Assembly: GCA_024195265.1 (NCBI GenBank)
Contig: JAJLRJ010000001.1
Location: 8,726,357-8,790,356 of the forward strand
DNA: 64,000 nt
Reading direction: 5' to 3'
From: Dendrophyllia cribrosa
Lineage: Eukaryota > Cnidaria > Anthozoa > Scleractinia > Dendrophylliidae
Under the pieces are notes generated by a model that saw only the letters and a program-made list of their open reading frames with translations, ran no database searches and was not told where the DNA came from. The translations under genes were made by a program, and so were the position numbers. Below, one piece after another: positions 48,023-57,488 of this stretch; the stretch's first letter is position 1; each line of letters opens with the position of its first letter.

Positions 48023-49078
48023 ACAACGAATTTTCCAAGCGTTGACTAGCATAACTTGCTACGCAAGTTACAACTTGTTACAACTTGTGTTGTAAAGAAT
48101 CAATGCCCATTGTCACACCCTTCGCCTAAAACGTCGTTTGGCAAGCTAGGATTTTCGGAAACAGAGGAGAAACATGAAGCAGCTAGTCAGAATTCGACAG
48201 ATATGTTTCTTTCCCTAAAATGTTCTGCCGCTGACTGCAATAATTACTGAGCTAGAAGAACCGAAAAGATGAAACCGTATTAGCTTTCCTGGCACTAAAA
48301 TGATATGGAAAAACAGAACAACGCCATTCCAAGTGTTTTCCTAAACATTTCTCGTTTGGGACCCTTGCCCTTCAGCAGACCACTTCTGCAAGGTGTCTCG
48401 CAACGCCGCAACACACAGTTTCAGTCGTTGCACGAAACAATTTATGAAGTAATGGATTTCTGTTTTTGTCTTTCCCTAAAGTGTGAACAAATAAAACCAA
48501 CTCTTCGTTTTCCTGTGATGTTATATTTTATGCTGCACAAGTTAGTTTTAGCTCAGAACTTTTGCCAGAATTTGTGGACGAAATCAGTCGTTTTAAAACT
48601 GAGTGTTTAACCAGAACGATGAAGACACTAAATCATTAATGAGCGGTATATTTAAAAGTGTATTAACAAATCTTACAGTTATATTTATGTCTCAGTACTT
48701 TCAGTTTCTTTCTTTTTTAAAAAAAAATGAGGACATTTGCATATATTTTGTACAGTGTGCCATTGAAGCCTTCTTATATAGGTTAAACGTAATGTAACTT
48801 AATCATCCTTTATCCGAAATGTGCCATGTGTTAGTGCCGGATCGGATGGAGTGATATTTTCATACTCAAGCGGATTATCTGTAAGATAAAACTGCCGCAT
48901 ATATGTCCTTGTTGATTTTTTGAGAGTACAATAGATTTTTTAAATATATTTATAGAATAAAAAAAACGCATTCAAGTTTGTTTGGAGTAATTCCTCTTTA
49001 CAGACGTGTTCATTGCATAAAGTATATTACTAGGCTTTAACGGTTTTTGCCCATAATAAAAAGAAGGAAATGCACCAA

Positions 49079-50164
49079 TTACGGACATGTTTTTACAACA
49101 GTAATGCGTGGAATTCTTCCAAGCTCTACAAGGGCCACAGGAGCAGAACTATTCTCTAGAGGGGCAACAGTATTTCTTCGACAAAACAAATTTCTGAATC
49201 CCCGTCGATAGTTTTCGCTTTGAAAAGCATAAAGTACTGGATTAAGAGAACTGTTCGTCACAATAAGAAAAGTCAAAATTTTTAGCACCGTCACTTCGGG
49301 TTTGCTTACTTTATTCCCCGCAGGACCCGTGGCGTAGTGTTTTGCAAAAGCGACGTTCAACATAAATATGGCAAACGGTATAAAAAGGAGGTAAAAAACC
49401 AGAGTTACTGCGATTATAAGAATCGCAAGCTTTCTCTTTTCCGAATTCCTGTTCGTTGGGCCCGCACAAATCGTATGCGTTATAAACATTCCTCGTAAAA
49501 TCTGAAAATAACAGAAAGTTATCACCAAAAGCGGTATCAAGATGTACATGCTAATTGCTAAAACAATGTACGTAGCTTTCACATGGTTAGCTTCTGGGCT
49601 TAAAGGCGAAAGGCATTTTCTGTTTTCCACTTCGACGTGAGTGAAAACAAAATCCGGAATGCTGATAGCAAACGATAGAAACCATGTGGCCGCGATGGCG
49701 TAGCTCACACTCCCTTTGGTTAGGGTGTATTTTGTTCTCATTGGAGTGACGAGCGCTTGATATCGTTCGACAGCTAATACAGTGAGTGTAAACAAGGTGA
49801 CTCCAAGGCAAAGTGTATCTACGGCATCGCCGATGAAAAACCTGCAAAGATAGTCCCCCAGTTTGCCATTTGGTATTGATCCTTCTACGGCGAAATTGTA
49901 TGTTCTAGGACACCATAATAACACTAAGATATCACTCGCTGCTAAGTTAACAAGGAGGTAATTCGTGGCTGTGTGCATTGATCTTGTTTTCCATACCACG
50001 GCGATGACCAGAAAGTTCCCAAAGATACCGGCTAATATTACGACCGCGTAAAGGACCGCCAAGATGATATCCGTCTTGTCGGCATGGCGTGTTTCTTGTT
50101 GTGAAATGTTCATGTTCACTTCGCTGGTCAGTGTCGGATTAACCCAAGTCTTGCTTTGTCGCAC
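49079..50164 (-). CDS. Intronless class A GPCR, peptide-receptor-like, 361 residues
   Basis: One frame encodes a full receptor. An N-terminus with NISQ comes first; TM1 holds GN at 49-50; TM2 has LAASD (D78). Cys107 and Cys184 sit where the class A disulfide is expected. TM3 ends VERY (132-135), TM4 has Trp161, TM5 has a proline at 211, and TM6 shows FYLLFIPF instead of CWxP. TM7 is TNSSLNPVLYAF (303-314), then helix 8 with Cys328, a possible palmitoylation site. The long ECL2 and overall pattern resemble neuropeptide receptors of the galanin/allatostatin/QRFP/NPY type; the ligand cannot be told from sequence alone. It is clearly different from the receptors at 11743-13094 and 19354-20307. 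The start chosen is the first Met; a Met at residue 18 is an alternative. Confidence 0.93.
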   Translation of the reverse strand: MRQSKTWVNPTLTSEVNMNISQQETRHADKTDIILAVLYAVVILAGIFGNFLVIAVVWKTRSMHTATNYLLVNLAASDILVLLWCPRTYNFAVEGSIPNGKLGDYLCRFFIGDAVDTLCLGVTLFTLTVLAVERYQALVTPMRTKYTLTKGSVSYAIAATWFLSFAISIPDFVFTHVEVENRKCLSPLSPEANHVKATYIVLAISMYILIPLLVITFCYFQILRGMFITHTICAGPTNRNSEKRKLAILIIAVTLVFYLLFIPFAIFMLNVAFAKHYATGPAGNKVSKPEVTVLKILTFLIVTNSSLNPVLYAFQSENYRRGFRNLFCRRNTVAPLENSSAPVALVELGRIPRITVVKTCP

Positions 50165-51629
50165 TTAAGTGACAGGATTAGAAACGGAACCATTTTCGCA
50201 TCGGAAATAAGCTTAAAAAAACGGAGGTTCAATTAAATAACATTTGAAGAAGCTTTGTTAATTGGATAGCACACCAAGGCTTCACGGATTGAAATCAGCT
50301 TGCAGGTGCTTTGAAAAGCAGCTGATGTAGCTATCATTAGCTATACTTAAAGAGGACTGCCAGGGGGGTGATTCGAAATTTACATCAGTTTATACTAAGT
50401 GAAAAATGGTGAAAATAGAATAGCAATTCAAATTTGCAATTGCAATTGCTTTCGAAGGCGTTGGTCAAAACACTTTGGGTAGAAAATGTTATAAATGCAG
50501 TGATTTTTAAAACAGTAAAACGTGTTGGTTTAGTAGAAGACAATTTTTGAATTGCATAAAATAAAATTCAAAATCAAATGCAAATTTAATATTTCTATCT
50601 ACTGGATCGAGAACCTTATTTATCATTTGAAATGTTTTTAACAGCTCGGGGTTTTTTTTTACCGATGAAGGGGCCTTACCCGAAACGTCTAAGAACTTAA
50701 TTTATAGTGAGTATTTTTCCATAAAAATAATTAAGATATATTTTAGTAAGTGCAACGCAGCAACAAATTTTTATTTTCAGCTTTATTTACTATGTGACTG
50801 TCTAAAACGATTCAAAACAAATACGGCAAACTATCAATGCGATTTGATTAGCCAAGCTCTCGAGCTCGGTTAAAAAGACAAGGCTGATACACGGTGAGGG
50901 AACTAGCAATATTCGGTTTACCCTTTGTTCTTCTTCAGGGTCTTACAGGTAATAACTCTAAAGGCAAAAAACGTTACAATTTTAAATTTGAAAGGGGGCG
51001 GGAAAGACAGTATGATACCATAACAACATAAACCTATATAAGTGACAAAGTAAACGTAAAAAGTAAATATTGTTAAAATTTCAAATTTGAAAAACATGCA
51101 ACACGATACTATGTTAAATATGGCTAATGGCAAACGAAAAAAGAGACGTTTCACTGATCTCTTCTATTTCAGTAAACCTAAAGGTTAAATAGTCTGACCT
51201 CTATCAATAAGATATCTCTCTCTTGCTTTTCGTACACTTTCACGATTAGATTTAACGAGTTCAAGAGGAATAAGTTGCTTGTCAGTAGCGGTTGTTTTCT
51301 TGTAGTGTTTTTTTGTGTGCAATACATAAGAGAAACCAAACAACGAAAAACGCTTCAATGAACATTGTAGACCAGTTGACAAGCAAACTAACATCTCGGA
51401 ACCTACCCATGACAACATTTATTTTCTAACGTCCCATATAGAATTTTAAATCTCTCATTTTTTTATTGATAAAAATTGGACTTCGTTTTATTAGAGTCTT
51501 ACTGTATCATATATGTATTATACAATTTGCGTCTGCAGTGCCTATCAAAATATAGGTGAGTTGTCGCTTACCAGATGTTGAAAGCAATAACAGTCGATAG
51601 AGAGTGATCGCAGTCGCTTACGAACAATT
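50165..51629. other. Intergenic DNA with retroelement-tail motif
   Basis: At 50664-50745 the block CCGATGAAGGGGCCTTACCC-GAAACGTCTAAGAACTTA recurs in degenerate form at 53318-53392, and its reverse at 21385-21430. This suggests a shared Penelope-like or other retroelement tail. The rest shows no supported gene. Confidence 0.4.
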
Positions 51630-51766
51630 TTGCAGTTTTTGATAGCAGATATTTCCTCAGTGTGTTTCCTTAAATATTGCATGAAAAAAGCTAAAAATTG
51701 CGTAGATTACTAAGTTTAACAAGCTCTTTCAACTTTTGAAGTGCGGCCTTCTCAACGAAAATTCGT
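51630..51766 (-). repeat. Left copy of an inverted pair (partner 54648-54790)
   Basis: Contains AATTTTGCAGTTTTTGATAG and TGAAAAAAGCTAAAAATTGC, the near-exact complement of 54648-54790. Identity extends about 135 bp with few changes. Confidence 0.8.
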
Positions 51767-51796
51767 ATGCTAATACATCAGTCAATTCCAGCAGTG

Positions 51797-52682
51797 CCCA
51801 CCCCCCCGGGCAACCCCGGGGTATTTGCTCACGTTGTCAGTCCCCGGGGTTAGTGAGTCATTAGCAATGTTTTCACGGCCCGGTGGTGGGGCATTTGCCT
51901 ACCCCCAGGTGACCCCCCCGGGCATTTGACTCGCACGTGGTTTCCGCGGAATTTCGTAAACATGGAAGAATTTCTCGGCAAAGACGAGGGTTTTGTGGCA
52001 GATTGGCTCGTACGTCAAGGCCTTGAAAAGCTTATGGATGTTTTTAAAGGTATGTTTTCTCAATTTTGCTTCATCTCCTGTATGCCTATAAAAAGCAACC
52101 GTTTGAGCTAGCTTTTTTATTACTCTGTTGCGAGATCCGGAACGATCAGAATAAACACGTATTTCGCATTCAAATCTATTTTCATAATATACAAACTTGT
52201 TATGAGTAGTTTTTAAATATATGGGATTTATACGATTTGCGAATTCTGCAGGACAGAACGTCATGATTTTCCACAGAAAACGTGAATTGGGCCGACCTCT
52301 GTTTTGTATTTTGTTGTCGACGGCTTTGTTAATATATTTCTTGGATGAAAAAAAAAAAACAACGGCTAGTTTGAATTAAATTTCCCCACAACTATAAACT
52401 TCCTGACTTTTTGTTGCATGTAAAAGATGTTAAATTATATATGTAAAAAAATAGACAGTAAAGAGACAGAACTAGAAAAACAAAACACTTTAAAAAAAAA
52501 AATGAAAAGTGGTACTTTTGGTAGCGGACGATCCCAGAGGTGGGGCATTTGCCCTCTTTTTTCGCCCCCAACCCGGGGCATTTGAACAGCTTAAGCGTCC
52601 CTAGCCCGGGGAATTTGCCAATCTTTTTAAAAAAATGCTAATGCCCGGCGGTTGGCCCCGCCCGGGGGGGGGGGGGGGATGC
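51797..52682. mobile_element. CCCCGGG-ended element with an exon-like segment
   Basis: Left CCCACCCCCCCGGGCAACCCCGGGG and several GGGCATTTGC-type motifs face a GC-rich inverted right end closing in a G run at 52664-52678. Inside, 51962-52049 reads MEEFLGKDEGFVADWLVRQG and nine more residues before a GTATGT donor, which looks like a first coding exon of an element-borne protein. No following exon was identified. Confidence 0.55.
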
Positions 52683-52759
52683 GCACTTTAAAAAGTTGTT
52701 CGGTCGGCATCTCCCCTCCCCGTTTACGCCTGATGCGCAGGCTACATAAACGTTAACGC

Positions 52760-53025
52760 TTGCTCAACAGACATCGTTATGAGTAAGGGAGACCCTGCTT
52801 GCAGTAAGGGAGACTCTGCTTGCAGAGAAATACTCTGTAACCCAACATTGCTTTCATCGGGAATTCGACTCTACACGGATCAGCTTCTGTATTGTTACAT
52901 TGTCTTACCTTTATTATTTTCAATTACAATACTTTTCCCTGCCTCGAATAGCGTTTTTGCTAATTTGCAGGGTAACTGTATTTAAGTTTATATGTCTAAT
53001 AAATTTTTGTTTGTTGTTGTTGACT
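52760..53025 (+). repeat. Retroposon 3'-end-like sequence
   Basis: Tandem pair of AGTAAGGGAGAC.CTGCTTGCA, then T-rich DNA, and an end TAATAAATTTTTGTTTGTTGTTGTTG. A short TTG-repeat tail after an AATAAA is typical of some LINE/SINE 3' ends. The frame across it is probably not a host gene. Confidence 0.45.
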
Positions 53026-53056
53026 CACCTGCTGCCAGCCTGGGAAAGATTTACGT

Positions 53057-53186
53057 ACAACTTCATTCATTAGTTATGCATACCGTTCTTAAAACTGAAA
53101 TAAAGCCAAACAAAAGAACGCCTAAAGAAAAACAATAGCGCCTACATATACATAACTGATGTATGGGATTATACGGAAATCTTACC
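53057..53186. mobile_element. Short MITE family F4, copy 2
   Basis: Inverted ends CATTAGTTATGCATACCGTT and ATAACTGATGTATGGG, with GTTCTTAAAACTGAAA shared with 42873-42962. Confidence 0.7.
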
Positions 53187-54092
53187 CCAACCTGTAATAG
53201 ATTTGACTGAAAATTTTGAAATTGAAATGAGGACTCACATTGATCTATTTTTGCTATTGGTTTACTAATTAACAAGTAAAGAAGGCTAAAATGCAACTTT
53301 TGAGGTGAGCGAGCGAGCGATGAAAGGAGTCTTGCCCAAAACATTTAAGAACTTACGATTAGTGAGCATTTTTCCCTAAAAAATAATTAAGATTTAACAG
53401 CAAATGGATTTCTCTTGTATTCTGTACAAGAGAGCGCAAGAAAGTACAGGAGAGTTAAGGCCGAAACTCAAAAGGGATTATCAGTTTTGAAACGAAAATT
53501 CTGACTGTATTTTTTAATAGAGAAAGCAATTCCATGAAAAATAATGCTGTGCTTTTAGAAAACGGAGCTTTTTTTCTAAATTGGACGCAAATTATTGTTT
53601 TTAATAAAAATGAAAATGGTTTAAAGGACAAGGAATAAAAGTAATAAAAAAGTTCAATTTCTTTGTCAGTAATTGCTTTTTAGCAAAATTTTTATTAACC
53701 TTGGTGAATTGTAATCCAGCTGCGCTTGCTGTCCATCGAGATATTGTCATAAATTCATAGAGTGCAATCCGAGTGCAATTAAAAGTGTACATGACATTTA
53801 ATATCAGCCATTTTAAAGATTATTACAAACTGTGGCGTGTTAATGTAATTTGCGGCATCCAGCACCTTGGTTTATGACCGGAAATTCGACATGTAATTAT
53901 TATTCTTGTTGCTATTTACAAAATGAGGCCGGTTTTATTTTAATTACATGTACAAACGGCAACGTTAATAATGCAAATAACGACAGCTCGGATGGCGTCT
54001 TGGTAGCAGCACGTCATCCTTCAGCTGTTGACCACAAAACTTGTCGCATTTCCTCTACTGCTCGTGCCGAATCTTTAACTTCTTTGCTGGTG
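53187..54092. other. Intergenic DNA with retroelement-tail motif
   Basis: At 53318-53392 a degenerate copy of the 50664-50745 block is seen. Nothing else is supported; the frame at 53850-54092 is interrupted by the repeat at 54093. Confidence 0.4.
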
Positions 54093-54446
54093 GTGCCCCC
54101 GGGGGGGGGACTGCTATATAAAAGTGTAGGTGGGGGTGATTGTCGTACCTTTTAGGGCTTCAAATTCCTGGTTTGGTACCGTTACGGGTGTTTGAATTGA
54201 AAATGACCACCGTCATAGTTATTCTGATACCAGGGTGTTAAGGCAGAAATTGTACTGATTGAAAAAAAAAAAAAAAATTGTACTGAGATGAACACTTTTC
54301 AAAAAGAATTGGTACCTCTTAGCGGTAAACATAAATGTGAGCCACACCCATTAAACGAGTTTCTGGTACTTTTTTTGCGGTTCCTTTTAGAATTTCCGAC
54401 AATCACTCCCGTCCATTTTATATGGAAGTTCCCACCGGGGGTGATG
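54093..54446. mobile_element. Poly(G)-ended repeat family F6, copy 2
   Basis: Starts GTGCCCCCGGGGGGGGGACT, has TACCTTTTAGGG, CCACACCCATTAAACGAG and TTCTGGTAC, and ends ATATGGAAGTTCCCACCGGG, paralleling 13270-13594. Confidence 0.7.
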
Positions 54447-54647
54447 CAAATTCACAACCACTGTTACCACTTAGTTCTCAGTATCCCCTCACTCTCACTA
54501 CACCATGTTTCTCCCTCAACGACATCTTCGTCTCCTTCACTTTCTTCGTCATCACTGATCGGGCAAATTTGTCCGAAGACTACTACAATAGATGAATCTA
54601 ATGACGTCATTGTTTACAATTTGCTTCATTAGCGTACAAATTTACAT

Positions 54648-54790
54648 AGAGAAGGAACCGTGCTAAATACGAATTGACTTCAAGAGTTAAAAGAGCTTGG
54701 TAAACTTAGTAATCTATGCAATTTTTAGCTTTTTTCATGAAATATTTTAGGCAATATCTGCTTTCAAAAACTGCAAAATTGTTGGGTGGC
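54648..54790 (+). repeat. Right copy of the inverted pair with 51630-51766
   Basis: Reads GAGCTTGGTAAACTTAGTAA, GCAATTTTTAGCTTTTTTCA and TCAAAAACTGCAAAATTGTT, complementary to 51630-51766. The two copies bracket about 2.9 kb. Confidence 0.8.
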
Positions 54791-54802
54791 AAAAGCGCTA
54801 AT

Positions 54803-55170
54803 AGGGAGCTTAAGCAACGACGACGGCAACGCCAAGGAAAACGTCACTTGAAAAAAGGATTCGCGCTATTTTAAACTACTTTGCAGTTGCTCCAATTTGT
54901 TTAGTTTGTCTAATGTGACTGGATTGTCCAGGAGCTGAATTTAAAGGGATGGCTTTCCGGTTCAAATGGAGAAAGGAAAATTAACCGTCGTGTGTTCACG
55001 TTCTCCAAAAAACCTATAATTTGATCATTTGACGTTGTTGTTTTGCAGGGAACGGCAAAGAAATGTACCAAAATGTAAAACGCACGTGCAGAGGCATTGT
55101 TTTCGCTCATTAAGCCTATTGTTTTGTGCCGTTCTCGCTGCCGTCGGCGTCGTGGTTGCTTAAGCTCCCT
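54803..55170. mobile_element. MITE family F1, copy 2
   Basis: Ends AGGGAGCTTAAGCAACGACG and, inverted, AGGGAGCTTAAGCAACCACG. The interior matches 6128-6497 closely over its whole length (shared TTAACCGTCGTGTGTTCACG and GCAGGGAACGGCAAAGAAAT). Confidence 0.9.
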
Positions 55171-55271
55171 AATGAGCCATACATTCTTTGTAAAATTTTG
55201 AGTTTTTAAAACAGCATTACACGAAGTGTATCTAGTTTATCGTGCTCACATTTCCAGAGAAAGCTAATTGT

Positions 55272-55430
55272 CAGGGCCGTAGCCAGAAAAAAATAAAGAC
55301 TAAGGCAATATCCATGGTTAAATTCCCTGTCTAGCTATTTAGGGTCTTTATGATGACTACGTTTAAACAAAACACTGGGATCATGACTGAGGCAAGTGCC
55401 TCGGTTTGCCTCATACTGGCTACGGCCCTG
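55272..55430. mobile_element. hAT-type MITE (CAGGGCCGTAGCCAG ends)
   Basis: Exact inverted ends CAGGGCCGTAGCCAG and CTGGCTACGGCCCTG, 159 bp. Flanks AATTGT and ATTTGT could be a decayed target duplication. Confidence 0.8.
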
Positions 55431-55719
55431 ATTTGTGCTATGTCTTTAATATTCAGAGATGATTTGTAGCTGGGTTAGAGAATGAGGCGCATATACTAAT
55501 GAGGCAATAATGGTATAAACAAAGATTCACCAATACTACATCGCTTGCAACAACAACATACATTTTCGGCTGGTCAAGTGCCAGCGTTCCTTAGGTTTAT
55601 TTACATTCAAGATAGCAAAAGGTTACAAGACCTTACAAGGTTTAAAAAAGTTAGTAATAAAAGAGATTATCCAAACATTCAGAGTTTTAAACAAAGATTT
55701 TAATCTCTAACATTTCCAG

Positions 55720-56133
55720 AGTGACCCGACTAATTGGGATTTGCAATTCGATAGTCTTCTTAGTAAAGCGACTAAGTGAATGCATATTTAGTGGGTGTGT
55801 AAGACTAAATACCGTCATACCTTAGAAAATAGTTTGCGCTATCTTTTTCAAACCCTGATCTTATTCCTTTTCACCTATGGAATTTCGGTGTGAAGTGCCG
55901 CAAATTACAATACGTATCTCACTAAAATTGATAGGTTCCAAGAAAGAGTGGTTCGCTTCGGTTACTTTGAAGAGGGCTACGCCGGCTATACATCTCATGG
56001 TAATTTCAGACAAGAAAATTTCGAAGGGCATCAACAGTTCTACTTAAAACACTCCGCGGGAGAAACTGTAATGTTGGGCGTCGGCCGTGCGAATGGAAGC
56101 ATTAAGTTTCGTAATATACACATGTCATTTTGA
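55720..56133 (+). CDS. Last two exons of an unrecognised gene
   Basis: Exons 55720-55775 and 55896-56133 have AG before and GT after (donor GTGAAT), join in phase 2, and end at TGA 56131-56133, giving 97 codons plus stop. The protein part starts SDPTNWDLQFDSLLSKATNA and contains RFGYFEEGYAGYTSHGN, HQQFYLKHSAGE and MLGVGRANGSIKFRN. It looks like the C-terminal part of a beta-rich extracellular or enzyme domain, but I do not recognise the family. Upstream exons are uncertain: an open stretch at about 55518-55651 ending at a GTAATA would be in phase 0 with the first exon listed, but lacks other support. The gene is tail-to-tail with VPS51, and its stop codon lies inside the first unit of the tandem array at 56119. 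Confidence 0.55.
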
Positions 56134-56665
56134 AAGTAATAATGATGTTAAAAAGACATAAAATTTCACATTTCATTTCTTCTCATGAATACACATTTCA
56201 TTTTGAAAGTTATGTTATAAAGACATCAAAATTTCACATTTCATTTCTTTTCATCAAGTACACATTTCATTTTGAAAGTAAAGACATCAAAATTTCACAT
56301 TTCATTTCTTTTCATCAAGTACACATTTCATTTTGAAAGTAATGTTATAAAGACATCAAAATTTCACATTTCATTTCTTCTCATCAAGTACACACTTCAT
56401 TTTGAAAGTAATGTTATAAAGACAAAATTTCACATTTCATTTCTTCTCATCAAGTACACACTTCATTTTGAAAGTAATGTTATAAAGACAAAATTTCACA
56501 TTTAATTTCCTTTCATCAAGTACACAATTTCATTTTGAAAGTAATGTTATAAGGACATCAAAATTTCAGATTTCATTTCTTTTCATCAAGTACACATTTC
56601 ATTTTGAAAGTAATAACAATGTCATAATATAAAGACATCAAAATTTCAGATTTCATTTTATTTCA
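56119..56665. repeat. A/T-rich tandem array, unit about 60-70 bp, 7-8 copies
   Basis: Units contain CATTTCATTTTGAAAGTAAT, GTTATAAAGACATCAAAATTT and CACATTTCATTTCTT.TCATC. Unit length varies by small deletions. The first unit overlaps the stop codon of the gene at 55720-56133. Confidence 0.95.
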
Positions 56666-57488
56666 GTTATTTGTGCTTTTACTGCCATCGCGTATTTTCA
56701 TATCAACGGTACCTTGTAAACTTCCCAAATTAAAAATTGATAAGGAAAGGATAAATACTTTCTCCTTTTCTTGCCATTTCAACATTTGACAAAGTTTGAA
56801 AGTTTAATTAATTCTTTTGTGTAACACCCACAAAATCAGGCGTTCAGTTAGAGTGATTTTACTTAATTGAAATAGTTAGTAGAATAGTACGCACTTTTAG
56901 ACAAAAATTCCATTGTTTTCTTTTGTTTAATTTGGACTATCGCACACTAATTGTTAGATAGTGTTTCACGAGTTAAGTAAAACCACTCCAATGGGGAGCT
57001 ATTTCGAAATAAATACAAAACATTTAACTCAAAAGATGACAACGTTGTTGTAAGATGTTTACTGACTTTATTATCATTTCAGTCCAAGTCTCAATATTTT
57101 TTTACGTTTTCCAGACAATTTTTGTTTTTATTTGTACAAATCTTTTAGTTTTACGTTGAAGCGTAATCCACTGTTTTTTGTGTTTTTTTTTCCGGCAATA
57201 CAGGTATACACTAAGAGGTATAGAAATTCTTCTTTCATCCCGAAAATTTTGAACACAAATCTAGCGTCTGACGAAGCTATAAATCCCTTATTCCTTGTCA
57301 CGGAACATTTCCTACAATTTGCGCAACAAGCGAAAAACCAAGTTGGGCTCCAGTAGATCCCCAGGCAATAAATTACACACAGCCGTTATTTGGGTGACGG
57401 CACAACGTTTTTCTCCAGAAGCGTTGCGTGACGACTGCGTAGCATTTCCTTCAGTCTCGTGAATTCCTCCTCTTTTCCTACTGTCTTT
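56666..57488. other. 3' flanking DNA between two convergent genes
   Basis: A weak inverted pair AGAGTGATTTTACTTAA/TTAAGTAAAACCACTC (about 56850-56990) may be a small MITE. On the minus strand an AATAAA (TTTATT at 57067-57072) could serve VPS51. No gene seen. Confidence 0.4.

Larger units (their letters stand above)
45741..49078. other. Intergenic DNA, largely featureless
   Basis: Apart from the poly(G) run and the hairpin at 47946-48022, no gene, RNA or clear mobile element could be supported. Frames of 60-100 codons near 47788-48800 lack known motifs and splice support. Confidence 0.45.

Noticed and set aside
49587..49847. 86-residue minus-strand frame inside the GPCR at 49079-50164
   Set aside because: Out-of-frame shadow of a clear full-length receptor.
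56130..56505. Two repeated plus-strand frames with ISFLFIKYTFHFES units
   Set aside because: Translation of the 60-70-bp A/T-rich tandem array in 3' flanking DNA.
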